Assembly (NCBI RefSeq): GCF_025195085.2
Contig: NZ_JANAVY020000001.1
Span: forward strand, 682,001 to 746,000
Length of the DNA stretch: 64,000 nucleotides
Direction of reading: 5' to 3'
From: Vibrio intestinalis
GTDB lineage: Bacteria > Pseudomonadota > Gammaproteobacteria > Enterobacterales > Vibrionaceae
Below the pieces are notes generated by a model. That model had not been told where the DNA came from. It searched no databases and saw only the letters and a list, made by a program, of their open reading frames with translations. Shown one piece after another: positions 47,386 through 56,377 of this stretch (position 1 is the stretch's first letter; each line of letters begins with the position of its first letter). Position numbers and translations under genes: made by a program.

Positions 47386-47433
47386 CCCACCAACCGTACG
47401 TTGATGAGTTCAAATCTCTCCATCATCTAATCA

Positions 47434-48795
47434 TTACTTGGTGATGATTTCAGGCCCCATCAAAGTGGTAGGTAACCATGTGGATACCCAAGGTACATAA
47501 GTCACGATAATCAAGAACAAGAACATCACAGCCACCCATGGCAGTGCGGCTTTCACCACTTGCATCATAGACATCTTGGCCACACCCGCGGTGACAAACA
47601 GGTTAAGCCCTACAGGTGGCGTAATCATGCCTATCTCCATGTTAACCACCATCATGATACCTAGATGAATCGGGTCAATACCAAGTGCAATCGCAATAGG
47701 AAACACCAAAGGTGCAACGATGATCAATAAGCCCGATGGCTCCATGAATTGACCGCCAATCAGCAGCAACACGTTCACCACAATCAAGAACGTGATTGGC
47801 CCAAGACCAGCCGAAAGCATTGACTCTGTGATCATTTGAGGAATGCGCTCTTCAGTTAACACATGCTTAAGGATCAAAGCATTGGCAATGATGAACAACA
47901 GCATAATGGTTAGCTTACCCGCTTCATACAGGGTGTGCTTGGTATCTGGGTGAACAAAAGCTTGGCAAATTTTCACCAGTGCGGGCTTGGTATTTTCTTT
48001 ATCTGCAAAAGGTCCCATGTCTTTATAAACAAAATTCGCGATAAAGAACGAATACACCGCAGCAACCGCTGCTGCCTCCGTTGGTGTGAAAATTCCGCCA
48101 TAAATACCACCAAGGATGATCACCACCAGCAATAATCCCCAGCTCGCATCTTTAGCCGAATCAAACATCTCTTGCCAGCCAACAAAAGGCTGTTTAGGCA
48201 GGTTCTTTACACGCGCCGCAATGTATATGGCGATCATCAGCATCACCCCAGCTAACAAACCCGGAATAACCCCACCTAAGAACATACGGCCGACCGATAC
48301 ATCCGTTGCGGCTGCATATACCACCATTACGATCGACGGTGGAATAAGAATACCGAGCGTACCCGCATTACAGATAACCCCAGCAGCAAAGTCTTTTGAG
48401 TAGCCGTTCTTGATCATACCAGCGATCACGATACTACCGATGGCTACCACCGTTGCAGGTGACGAGCCCGAAAGCGCAGCAAACATCATACAAGCGACTA
48501 CCGATGCCATCGCCAAGCCACCGCGGAACCAACCCACCATCGCAATCGCAAAGCGGATGATTCTTTTTGCTACCCCACCAGTAGACATAAAGCTGGAGGC
48601 CAAAATAAAGAATGGAATGGCTAACAAAGTGTAATGACCAGCGAAAGCGTTAAATAGGGTTTGCGCGACCGACGCCAGGGACGCATCGGAATGAATCATC
48701 AAAAAAACAATACTCGACAAGCCGAGCGAAACGGCAATTGGCACACCAATCAGCATGAAGCCAATCACCATGATGAACAAAAACAAAATATCCAT
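47434..48795 (-). CDS. dctM: TRAP transporter large permease DctM
   Basis: A 453-residue membrane protein with about twelve helices, the ion-coupled channel of the C4-dicarboxylate TRAP system. Family motifs include GVPIAVSLGLSS at the N-terminus, SGSSPATVVAIGSI and NAGTLGILIPPSI near residues 110-150, and GMITPPVGLNLFV near the end. The SD AAGGAG is nine bases before the ATG. Three bases after dctQ. Last gene of dctPQM. Confidence 0.95.
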   Translation of the reverse strand: MDILFLFIMVIGFMLIGVPIAVSLGLSSIVFLMIHSDASLASVAQTLFNAFAGHYTLLAIPFFILASSFMSTGGVAKRIIRFAIAMVGWFRGGLAMASVVACMMFAALSGSSPATVVAIGSIVIAGMIKNGYSKDFAAGVICNAGTLGILIPPSIVMVVYAAATDVSVGRMFLGGVIPGLLAGVMLMIAIYIAARVKNLPKQPFVGWQEMFDSAKDASWGLLLVVIILGGIYGGIFTPTEAAAVAAVYSFFIANFVYKDMGPFADKENTKPALVKICQAFVHPDTKHTLYEAGKLTIMLLFIIANALILKHVLTEERIPQMITESMLSAGLGPITFLIVVNVLLLIGGQFMEPSGLLIIVAPLVFPIAIALGIDPIHLGIMMVVNMEIGMITPPVGLNLFVTAGVAKMSMMQVVKAALPWVAVMFLFLIIVTYVPWVSTWLPTTLMGPEIITK

Positions 48796-48798
48796 GGT

Positions 48799-49476
48799 TT
48801 AGCGCTCCTTGTTCTTGTTGGTTGTATCCGTTGAGCTTTCAGCCATTGCTTCACCAGCTTCGGCCATTTCCGCTTTTAATGCTTCAAGATCTTCTTCCGC
48901 TTCGTGACCTGCAATCAGACGGTCAACTTGATCGGTTGCTATTTGCCATGTTGCTTGCGCGAATCTAAATGTGAGTAAGGCCATACCTATCGGCAAAGCC
49001 ATATAAGGGATAAAGCGCGGCATTTTTTCGTAGCGTTCGCCTTCATTGAGCCAGTCTGCTAGAAACTGCAACATTTCTGGCATTGGAATATCATCGGTTT
49101 CATACCAAGCGCGATCAGTCGCAAATGGATACCAATAATTCCAAGAACCGATGAGTAGTAAGGTAGAAAAAGCAAGGCAGCACGCAGCCGCAACTAGTGC
49201 ATAAGCCTTACGCGTTTTCTCTGAGCCCATATTAATGATCACATCGACACCAATATGAAAATGCTTCTTCACACCATACGATGCACCCACAAGCACCATC
49301 CACGCGAACATAAATACCGTGAGCTCAAGTGCCCAAAGAATGTTGTCGTTAAACACATAACGAAAAATAACGTTGGCGAACGTTAGCAAAGTCATCGCGC
49401 CAAGAAAAAACGCTATCAGCGTCTCTTCAATCGCATCAGTTACCCTACCCACTCGGGCGAAAATTGACTGTTCCAT
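48799..49476 (-). CDS. dctQ: TRAP transporter small permease DctQ
   Basis: A 225-residue membrane protein with four helices and the DctQ pattern (TLLTFANVIFRYVFNDNILWALELTVFMFAWMVLVGASYGVKKHFHIGVDVI). It forms the membrane complex with DctM. The C-terminal 40 residues are charged, longer than in many family members. Weak SD. Separated from dctP by 97 bases that hold an attenuator-like hairpin. Confidence 0.93.
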   Translation of the reverse strand: MEQSIFARVGRVTDAIEETLIAFFLGAMTLLTFANVIFRYVFNDNILWALELTVFMFAWMVLVGASYGVKKHFHIGVDVIINMGSEKTRKAYALVAAACCLAFSTLLLIGSWNYWYPFATDRAWYETDDIPMPEMLQFLADWLNEGERYEKMPRFIPYMALPIGMALLTFRFAQATWQIATDQVDRLIAGHEAEEDLEALKAEMAEAGEAMAESSTDTTNKNKER

Positions 49477-49534
49477 AGTAAATCGCTTCTTTCATTGTTA
49501 TTTGAAAAACAGTGTCGGGATAAAAGAGAAAAGT

Positions 49535-49560
49535 GGGCCCTCTTCCCGATAAGAGAGCCC
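49535..49560 (-). terminator. Attenuator hairpin between dctP and dctQ
   Basis: GGGCTCTCTT and AAGAGGGCCC arms (minus strand) pair fully with one G-U, followed by a T-rich tract. Partial termination here would give more binding protein than permease. Confidence 0.65.
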
Positions 49561-49573
49561 AAAGGGGGAGTGA

Positions 49574-50572
49574 CTAGTTATTATTAGAATCCAGTGCGGC
49601 TTGAATCAGATCCGAACCGATGTCTTTTTCAAACTTCTTCCAAACAGGTTGCAGCGCAGTAACCCACTGTTGACGCTGCTCTGAGGTGAGCTGACGCACT
49701 TCACCACCCGCTTCAATAATGTTGTTCTTATTGGCGATATTCACTTGGGTAGATTCTGAGTTACGGGTTTGAGTGACTTCTTGAATAATAGTGTTCAGTT
49801 GCTCACGCTGATCTTCTGGTAACTTGCTCCAAAAATCAGTTGAGGTCACCACTAGGTAATCAAGAATGCCGTGGTTGGTTTCGGTAATGCCGTCTTGTAC
49901 TTCAAAGAACTTCTTACCGTAGATGTTTGACCATGTGTTCTCTTGGCCATCAATAACCTTAGTTTGTAGACCGCCATACACTTCTTTGAATGACATCTTC
50001 TGTGGGTTGGCATCCAATTGTTCAAACTGAGCCACTAGCACATCTGATGCTTGCACACGGAATTTAAGACCTTTTGCATCTTGTGGGGTAATAAGAGGTT
50101 TGTTGGCAGACATCTGCTTCATGCCATTGTGCCAAAACGCTAAGCCTTGCAGGCCACGGCGCTTCATTGCGTTTTTCAGCTTGTCGCCAGATTCTGAGTT
50201 TTGGAAGCGATCAACAGCATCCACATCTTCAAACAAGAAAGGCAAGTCGAAGATACGGTATTTTTTCGTGAACTTTTCAAACTTTGACAGAGAAGGGGCA
50301 GCAAGTTGCACGTCGCCATTTAACAGTGCTTCTAGCACTTTATTATCATCGTAAAGAGTCGAGTTAGGGAAAACCTGCATACAGACTTTACCGTTCATCT
50401 CTTCATTTACGCGCTGCTCAAGCAGTGAAGCCGCAATCCCTTTCGGGTGCTTATCTGTATTGGTCACATGACTAAACTTAATCACGGTTTCACCGGGATC
50501 ACAGTTAGCCAATGCATTGAAGCTAGTGGCAGCAAGAACAGATACAGACAGTAGGGTCAAAGGCTTAAACAT
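49574..50572 (-). CDS. dctP: TRAP transporter periplasmic C4-dicarboxylate-binding protein DctP
   Basis: A 332-residue exported binding protein. The signal peptide is about 22 residues (LTLLSVSVLAATSFNALA). The DctP segments VIKFSHVTNTDKHPKGIAA, LPFLFEDVDAVDRF, GLKFRVQASDVLVAQFEQLDANPQKMSFKEVYGGLQTKVIDGQENTWSNIYGKKFFEVQ are typical; the conserved Arg in KFRVQAS contacts the carboxylate. SD AAGGAG, six bases before the ATG, lies in a hairpin described separately. Confidence 0.95.
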   Translation of the reverse strand: MFKPLTLLSVSVLAATSFNALANCDPGETVIKFSHVTNTDKHPKGIAASLLEQRVNEEMNGKVCMQVFPNSTLYDDNKVLEALLNGDVQLAAPSLSKFEKFTKKYRIFDLPFLFEDVDAVDRFQNSESGDKLKNAMKRRGLQGLAFWHNGMKQMSANKPLITPQDAKGLKFRVQASDVLVAQFEQLDANPQKMSFKEVYGGLQTKVIDGQENTWSNIYGKKFFEVQDGITETNHGILDYLVVTSTDFWSKLPEDQREQLNTIIQEVTQTRNSESTQVNIANKNNIIEAGGEVRQLTSEQRQQWVTALQPVWKKFEKDIGSDLIQAALDSNNN

Positions 50573-50581
50573 TATTATTCT

Positions 50582-50630
50582 CCTTATTGAATGAACACCC
50601 CCATCACTGGGGATTGATAGTTCAATAAGG
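50582..50630 (-). promoter_or_regulatory. dctP leader hairpin covering the SD
   Basis: CCTTATTGAA (50582-50591 on the plus strand) and TTCAATAAGG (50621-50630) form a perfect 10-base inverted repeat; on the minus-strand RNA the 3' arm includes the AAGG of the dctP SD. An inner CCCC/GGGG stem (50599-50602, 50609-50612) fills the loop. Confidence 0.6.
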
Positions 50631-50646
50631 GCAATTACTAAGCCAA
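50630..50646 (-). promoter_or_regulatory. Sigma54 promoter of dctPQM
   Basis: The minus strand reads TTGGCTTAGTAATTGCC: the GG-N10-GC core of a -24/-12 promoter with the usual TTGGC and TTGC blocks. Transcription should start near 50619, 47 bases before the dctP ATG. Confidence 0.8.
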
Positions 50647-50742
50647 CCTAGGCAAAACTTAATTAAACCTTTGTTTTAATTAACTTAAACAATCTAGTCC
50701 TTTATCTATTCAACACTTTCAAACGTCGAACAAGCACTGTTT

Positions 50743-50793
50743 TGGGTGGATATCCACCCATCTAAAAAGCTTGGATGAGTGGATAACTGCTCA
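50743..50793. promoter_or_regulatory. Two DctD-type upstream activator sites
   Basis: A perfect 18-base palindrome TGGGTGGATATCCACCCA lies at 50743-50760. An imperfect related copy TGAGTGGATAACTGCTCA lies at 50776-50793. Their centres are 33 bases apart, about three helical turns, and 130-165 bases upstream of the predicted start: the arrangement expected for a sigma54 activator. Confidence 0.7.
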
Positions 50794-50806
50794 TATTTGG
50801 ATGCAC

Positions 50807-52267
50807 CTACGACGAGCAGCTAATCTCCATGCTTTTGCCCCAATCTGGCGGGAGGTTAGCGTAAGCAGAGTGCTCTGGTTGCTCTTGATATGGCTGAGAT
50901 AAAATTGTCACCAAAGTATGCACTTGGCTAAAGTCGCCCTGCTCTGCCTTGTCGATAGCTAACTGAGCAAGATAGTTGCGTAATATATATTTCGGGTTGA
51001 CCAAACGCATGGCTGCGCAACGCTCAGTGGCTGACGTCGGCTCTAGCTCACAGCGCTGCATATAACGATTAAGCCAACTGCTGGCCGACTCTCTATCGAC
51101 ACATAGATCCAATACAGCTTGCTGCGCCCGTTCACCGCCATCCAGCATAGATAACTGACGCATAAAGCGAGTGTAGTCGGTTTGGTTTTGCTGCAATAAA
51201 TCAAATAGCGATTGAAACAACTCACTATCACCTTGCTGCTTGGTTTGTAGGCCCAACTTTGCACGCATATTAAAGCTAAAAAAGCGCCCTAGTTTGACTT
51301 CATACTGCGCCAGACCTTGCTCAAGCAGACTCTTATCAATTAACGGTGATAGCGAGTGAGCCAAAGCAGACAAATTCCATAATGCGATTCTTGGCTGTTG
51401 GTCAAATCGATAGCGACCTTGGTAGTCAGAGTGATTACAGATGTAGTGGGGATCATAATCATCAAGAAAGGCAAATGGCCCATAATCGAACGTTTGACCG
51501 AGTATCGACATGTTATCGGTGTTCATCACTCCATGGCAAAAGCCGACCGCTTGCCAATCAGCTATCATCTTAGCCGTTGCCTCAACAATACTCTCAAACA
51601 TCGCGAGATAAGGCTGCTCTGCGTTTTGGCATTCCGGCCAATACCATTCAATAACTTTGTCAGCTAACAAACGTAATTCAGCCAGTTGATTGGTATAGAA
51701 AAAGTGTTCAAAGTGGCCAAATCGGATATGAGTTTGCGCCATACGCAGTAGCAGCGCACCAGATTCTTGTTTCTCTCTGAATACTGGTGTGTCGCTACTG
51801 AGCATTCCCAATGAGCGCGTAGTGGCAATCCCCAAACCCGCCATGGCTTCACTACACAAATATTCGCGAATGGTTGATCTCAGTACGGCTCTGCCATCAC
51901 CCATTCTTGAATAAGGTGTTAAACCCGCCCCTTTCAAATGCAGGTCGAACACCTCGCCCTGATTGTTGGTCAACTCAGCAAGTAATAAACCTCGGCCATC
52001 GCCGAGATCGGGATTGTAAACGCCAAACTGGTGACCTGCATATTTCATCGCCAACGGGTTAAAACGTTCTGTAGTCACTTCGCCAGCTAGCCAGTGCTTG
52101 AGAGCATCTGTTGGCGGCTGAGCAGGCAAGCCGAATTCGGTGGCGAATGAGCCATTCCATGCAATCCATTGAGTGTTATCCAACGGCTGAGGTTGAACAT
52201 GGGAATAAAATGCAGCAGGAAGCTGGCTAAAACGATGTGAGATACGTAGTGATGAAAGGTCTGCCAT
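50807..52267 (-). CDS. selO: Protein adenylyltransferase SelO (YdiU)
   Basis: A 486-residue pseudokinase-fold enzyme that transfers AMP from ATP to protein Ser, Thr or Tyr. Family motifs are visible: [89 protein letters not shown]. The ATG at 52267 gives the family length; a frame open to 52360 adds unrelated residues. SelO is linked to redox control of proteins such as SucA. The terminal CSS, near a Sec position in some eukaryotes, keeps a Cys. Confidence 0.95.
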   Translation of the reverse strand: MADLSSLRISHRFSQLPAAFYSHVQPQPLDNTQWIAWNGSFATEFGLPAQPPTDALKHWLAGEVTTERFNPLAMKYAGHQFGVYNPDLGDGRGLLLAELTNNQGEVFDLHLKGAGLTPYSRMGDGRAVLRSTIREYLCSEAMAGLGIATTRSLGMLSSDTPVFREKQESGALLLRMAQTHIRFGHFEHFFYTNQLAELRLLADKVIEWYWPECQNAEQPYLAMFESIVEATAKMIADWQAVGFCHGVMNTDNMSILGQTFDYGPFAFLDDYDPHYICNHSDYQGRYRFDQQPRIALWNLSALAHSLSPLIDKSLLEQGLAQYEVKLGRFFSFNMRAKLGLQTKQQGDSELFQSLFDLLQQNQTDYTRFMRQLSMLDGGERAQQAVLDLCVDRESASSWLNRYMQRCELEPTSATERCAAMRLVNPKYILRNYLAQLAIDKAEQGDFSQVHTLVTILSQPYQEQPEHSAYANLPPDWGKSMEISCSS

Positions 52268-52396
52268 ATACAATCCGTGAATAGGTCTTTGTAGTGGCAA
52301 GTTAGCATAGTCAAGTTTGTGGGATCTAGCCAAATAATGACAATAAGTTAGTACCCACACGCTTGATAAGCTTATTCACAGCTGAGTTGTGAACAA

Positions 52397-52498
52397 TTAT
52401 ACGAGTAGAAAGACGCCTAAAATACCAACCAAAGAGAAAAGGCTAGTTCGGCTAATTACACCAAAATTAGAAGGTTGAATCATTTCTTGTTGTTGCAT
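52397..52498 (-). CDS. Small membrane protein ORF (33 residues)
   Basis: The minus strand encodes MQQQEMIQPSNFGVISRTS followed by LFSLVGILGVFLLV and TAA at 52399-52397. The SD GAGG is five bases before the ATG. A short polar head and a single C-terminal membrane helix are typical of tail-anchored bacterial small proteins. It stands alone between the IrgA-like receptor and selO, on the same strand. No known homologue comes to mind. Confidence 0.55.
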   Translation of the reverse strand: MQQQEMIQPSNFGVISRTSLFSLVGILGVFLLV

Positions 52499-52606
52499 AG
52501 TTACCTCTTCGCTAATGTCGATTTATTACACCATGATTACAATATGATGAATTTTTGTAATTTCTACAATGCATATAAAATGAATTTTTTATGACAATTA
52601 ACGAAT

Positions 52607-52632
52607 AAACGCGCGAGTTTCCCCGCGCGTTT
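52607..52632 (-). terminator. Terminator after the receptor gene
   Basis: AAACGCGCG and CGCGCGTTT arms with an eight-base loop; the T tract is short. Confidence 0.7.
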
Positions 52633-52657
52633 TACACTTCTTATCAACCAATAAAGA

Positions 52658-54631
52658 TTAGAACTGAAGATCCATTGTTAGATAGTAAGTACGACCAAAC
52701 TCTTGCTCTTCGTATTGAAGTTCAGACTCATCTAAACGCTCATCAAACAAGTTAGTAATACCCGCTTTAACGGTAAACACATCCGTTACGGCATAGCTTG
52801 CACCAAGGTTTACTGTTGAGTAACCATCAAGCTCGTAACGTGGAACATTGCGCTGCTCGTTAAACTGGCTACCGGTGTAGTTCACACCCGCAAATAGATT
52901 CCAATCATAGTTTGGTGCCCAGTTGATGTTTGCATTTGCTAACCAATCTGGTGAGTTAAGCATCTCAAGACCGGTAGTTTTATCTTCAGAGTCAATATAA
53001 GTCGCAGCGGCTGACACATAAATGCTATCCGTTACGTCAAACTGCGTTTCTAACTCGATACCTTGAGTCTCTACGCGAGAGTAGTTTACATATTGAATTT
53101 GAGGTTTACCGTCTGGTGCAGTGCCAACTTGAGTGGTGGTATCACGATCAATCAAATCGTTAATTTGGTTGAAGAAGATCGTACCTTGCACGTACCAAGT
53201 CGGTTGACTGTATAAGGTCGTAAACTCATACGTTTTCGACGTTTGCGGTACTAGATCTTTATTACCAATCAGGTAACAACCACCACCACAGCTAATCAGA
53301 CTAAAGTTTTCATCCGATTGGAACATGGTTGGCGCTTTAAAGCCTTCACCATAGCCACCTTTAAAGGTGAGATTTTCAGTAGCATTGAAAACTAGGTAAG
53401 CACGAGGACTTAAATCACTACCAAACTGGTCATGATGAGTAAATCGACCACTTAACGTCAGCGCTAAATCATCAGTAAAGCTGATTTCATCTTGTAGGAA
53501 AAACGCACTTTGCTGTACTGATGGTTGCTGTGAGTAGCTACGCTCATTTTCTAAATCTGTGTGAGAAACATCAAAGCCAGCAGTGACATAATGGATATCA
53601 CCAATACTTCCTGCCACTTTGCCATCAAGGGTATGGTTTATTTGCTCAATTTCACCTGAGCCTACCGCTGGGTGAGCAGCCTGTTCATCGATATGCGTGC
53701 GCTCATAGAAGTAACGAATGTCGCTACTACCCCATGACCAATCATTACGTAGCTCAAGACCTGATGTAAACTTCTGCGTATCGTAGAGGTTTTCAGAACT
53801 TGAAGTACCTTCGACACGCTCATCATCAGAATATCCGGCATCCCATGTTACGGTAGTGCTTTCAGACGCAAGCCAAATAAGACTAGTGTTAAAGCTTGAG
53901 CGTTGCTGCTCTGATTGAGATTGGAATGTCGGACCGGCATTCTCTGGATTCCAACGGTTACGATCACTGAGATCAACTGACGCAGTGTACAGCAGTTTGT
54001 CGTCCACTAATGCGCCGCTCAAATAACCACGGAAGTTAGTAAACTCGCCATCGTCACCTTGGTTAGACGCGTCTGGACTGTTGTCATCTGGGGTGCTGTA
54101 AGTAACAGAGAATGCGCCTTCGGTTTCGTTCGTAGGCTGTTTAAGAATGATGTTTACTACACCACCAATCGCTTCACTACCGTATAGCGCCGACATTGGA
54201 CCACGAATCACTTCGACTCGCTCAATCGCACTCATAGGGACACTGGATAGGTCGAACGTTGCGCCACGAATCAGCGTTTCGCTCGAAGTAACACGACGAC
54301 CGTTAACCAGCACTAATGCAAAGTTATCATTTGCTGAATTTTGGTTTTTTAGGCCACGAATGACAATCTTTGGCTCGCTTCCGGTTGCTTTAGAAATACG
54401 TACACCGGCTACATTTTGTAGTGCTGTAGTGATGTCCGTTGCTGGTAAACGATTGAGCTCTTCACTTGTTACAACCGTTACTGATGCTGGCGCATCTTGG
54501 ATCGATTGCTCAGTTTTCGTTGCCGTAACAACCATCACTTCCGAAACGTCGCTTGAGCTAGTGTTTGCATAAACTGAAGGTATGCTAAGTGCCAGTGCAG
54601 CCGCCACTACACTGGGTTTTGATTTAAACAC
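52658..54631 (-). CDS. TonB-dependent catecholate siderophore receptor, IrgA-like
   Basis: A 657-residue outer-membrane receptor from a GTG at 54631, which has AAGGA eight bases upstream; longer frames run into the esterase gene and are unlikely. Signal peptide FKSKPSVVAAALALSIPSVYA, TonB-box region SEVMVVTATK, plug domain (LQNVAGVRIS...RGPMSALYGSEAIGGVVNIILK) and a 22-strand barrel ending YYLTMDLQF. It resembles IrgA/PeuA enterobactin-type receptors. It follows a periplasmic esterase gene by 26 bases, so the two work on the same ferric siderophore and share the Fur-controlled promoter. Confidence 0.9.
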   Translation of the reverse strand: MFKSKPSVVAAALALSIPSVYANTSSSDVSEVMVVTATKTEQSIQDAPASVTVVTSEELNRLPATDITTALQNVAGVRISKATGSEPKIVIRGLKNQNSANDNFALVLVNGRRVTSSETLIRGATFDLSSVPMSAIERVEVIRGPMSALYGSEAIGGVVNIILKQPTNETEGAFSVTYSTPDDNSPDASNQGDDGEFTNFRGYLSGALVDDKLLYTASVDLSDRNRWNPENAGPTFQSQSEQQRSSFNTSLIWLASESTTVTWDAGYSDDERVEGTSSSENLYDTQKFTSGLELRNDWSWGSSDIRYFYERTHIDEQAAHPAVGSGEIEQINHTLDGKVAGSIGDIHYVTAGFDVSHTDLENERSYSQQPSVQQSAFFLQDEISFTDDLALTLSGRFTHHDQFGSDLSPRAYLVFNATENLTFKGGYGEGFKAPTMFQSDENFSLISCGGGCYLIGNKDLVPQTSKTYEFTTLYSQPTWYVQGTIFFNQINDLIDRDTTTQVGTAPDGKPQIQYVNYSRVETQGIELETQFDVTDSIYVSAAATYIDSEDKTTGLEMLNSPDWLANANINWAPNYDWNLFAGVNYTGSQFNEQRNVPRYELDGYSTVNLGASYAVTDVFTVKAGITNLFDERLDESELQYEEQEFGRTYYLTMDLQF

Positions 54632-54657
54632 AATAATATTCCTTTTTAAGTGGTCAC

Positions 54658-56220
54658 TTATGATTTGAATAGATGTATTAGGCCGTTGGCTATGGTGACA
54701 CGCCAACTGTAGTAATCATGCCCGCTTGCCAGTTCTTCAAATTCAACCTTGTACTGTTTCTCCTGCAGCACTTTATAGAGTTTTCGATTGGTATCGATGA
54801 TGTTGGCGTGCTCGGGTTGAAGTTCAAACACACCTGCATTCATATAAATTTGAATCGTATTCTTGGGCTTATCTTCAATTTCATCGGTTAGCCACTCAGC
54901 GCTAAATTTTGACGGCCCCCACCAAAAAGAACCCGATTGGCTCAGCACCTTGCCAAATACATGCGGATATTGCTGAGCGACATACATGGACGCCAACCCA
55001 CCATAGCTTGAGCCCGTAAGGACGGTATCACGTGCCAAAGGTTCGATTTGTAGTTCACGCTTTGCCCAAGGTATGAGTTCTGTTGCCATAAATTGAGCAA
55101 ACTTAGGGTTTGGTGGCAGTTCTTTTCCACGCAATTGCTTTTGTGGATGGTTAATAAATAGCGCCCGCATTGGCGGGATTTTTCCCGCTGCGATTAAGTT
55201 ATCTAAAATGATGGGCGTAGGTACACGGCTGAGGTATTGATCACCATCGAAAGCAATCAGCAGCGGCGCGTCTTTAGGTAAGTCATAACTTGTGTGTGGC
55301 TGGTAAACTTTTACGCTACGGCTATTGGATAGAATCTCGCTTTCCACCTCGTAAGCACTGATAGAACCCGCAGGATTTCCGATATCATGGGTATACTGAT
55401 CCGAAACCACATCGCCATATTCTATTGTGGATGCTGGGCCAAATTTATCATCACCGTCAAATACAGGCCTTAGATTAAGAGGGTCGAATGCTGATGTCGC
55501 GAGCACTGCACGGCGCTGCTCTCGCCAATCTCCAGACTTGAGTTGAGGCACGTTTGGCGCAATGCGGTAAGAGAGACGGCTACCATTAGGTACATGATAA
55601 CTCTTATGCCAAATATCGCTGTTGTCTATTCGAGAGAGGTAGACATGGCCATCATAAGGCGCGCCAAACAAACGGACATTGCTCTCGTTCCCCTTCCACA
55701 AAAAGGTCAAGACTGCGCTACCATCCGGTTGTGGCTCTATCAACGGGGTGCCTGATTTAGCGATAGAATGCCAAAATGCCGGCTCTGCGTCAGTGTTACC
55801 CTGAGCGATTTCAGCTTGCACTTGTTTTAGCCGAGTACTGATCACGGCTTCTTTCGGGTTAACCGTTTGATCAGATTTAAGCGCTTTCGCGGCTATCTCA
55901 ACATCAATTTGGCTTGTTTGCCCAGCAGTCACCAACTGCAACTGATAGTCACCACTTTGGTCCACTAGCCAGAATAACTCACCATCTCGCTCTCCTAGGC
56001 CAATAATCGGCTTTACAACCTCACCTTGACTATTAACAATAGAGGCTGACTTTAAAGCGAGATCACTTTGCACCCCACCGCGAAGATACTGGCCCTTTTC
56101 AAGGGTAATCGGCACGACCTTGTGCTTGTCCACTGTAAAGCTTTGTTCAAGAGAGTCGAATTGAGCGAGCGCTGAGTTAGCGAAAGGCAAAATAAGCATT
56201 AGATAAGCGAGTCTTTTCAT
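54658..56220 (-). CDS. Periplasmic enterochelin-type esterase (Fes/IroE-like)
   Basis: A 520-residue exported alpha/beta hydrolase. It has a signal peptide (LAYLMLILPFANSALA), an N-terminal early-set domain as in Fes, and a C-terminal esterase_D domain. Nucleophile Ser405 is in GSSYGG, and the His is in ASGHDYYSWR. Fes is cytoplasmic, so export makes this IroE-like in location, suggesting it trims ester-linked siderophores in the periplasm. No SD is visible; a promoter overlapping a Fur box ends almost at the ATG. First gene of the esterase-receptor pair. Confidence 0.88.
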   Translation of the reverse strand: MKRLAYLMLILPFANSALAQFDSLEQSFTVDKHKVVPITLEKGQYLRGGVQSDLALKSASIVNSQGEVVKPIIGLGERDGELFWLVDQSGDYQLQLVTAGQTSQIDVEIAAKALKSDQTVNPKEAVISTRLKQVQAEIAQGNTDAEPAFWHSIAKSGTPLIEPQPDGSAVLTFLWKGNESNVRLFGAPYDGHVYLSRIDNSDIWHKSYHVPNGSRLSYRIAPNVPQLKSGDWREQRRAVLATSAFDPLNLRPVFDGDDKFGPASTIEYGDVVSDQYTHDIGNPAGSISAYEVESEILSNSRSVKVYQPHTSYDLPKDAPLLIAFDGDQYLSRVPTPIILDNLIAAGKIPPMRALFINHPQKQLRGKELPPNPKFAQFMATELIPWAKRELQIEPLARDTVLTGSSYGGLASMYVAQQYPHVFGKVLSQSGSFWWGPSKFSAEWLTDEIEDKPKNTIQIYMNAGVFELQPEHANIIDTNRKLYKVLQEKQYKVEFEELASGHDYYSWRVTIANGLIHLFKS

Positions 56221-56221
56221 T

Positions 56222-56254
56222 GGTAATAGTTATCATTTCCATTTGAGATGGCAA
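56222..56254 (-). promoter_or_regulatory. Fur box and promoter of the esterase-receptor pair
   Basis: GGAAATGATAACTATTACC (minus strand, 56240-56222) matches the 19-base Fur consensus at 14 positions. It is overlaid on a promoter: TTGCCA (56254-56249), 17-base spacer, AACTAT (56231-56226). The predicted start falls at or next to the ATG at 56220, so the mRNA may be leaderless. Confidence 0.65.
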
Positions 56255-56352
56255 TTATACAAATTATGACCAATGGGTAAAGATAGTTTTATAAATTACT
56301 TAAAGACCAATTTGTTATAAACAATATGTAAAAATACAAATTAGCTAATAAA

Positions 56353-56373
56353 AAAGGCGCTAAGTAGCGCCTT
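56353..56373 (-). terminator. Terminator after the ABC permease
   Basis: AAAGGCGCT / AGCGCCTTT stem followed on the minus strand by a T run. Confidence 0.88.
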
Positions 56374-56377
56374 TAGT

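Noticed and set aside
52376..52394. TTCACA/TGTGAA inverted repeat after the 33-residue ORF, as a terminator
   Set aside because: No T tract on either strand; may be a CRP-like palindrome but not convincing.
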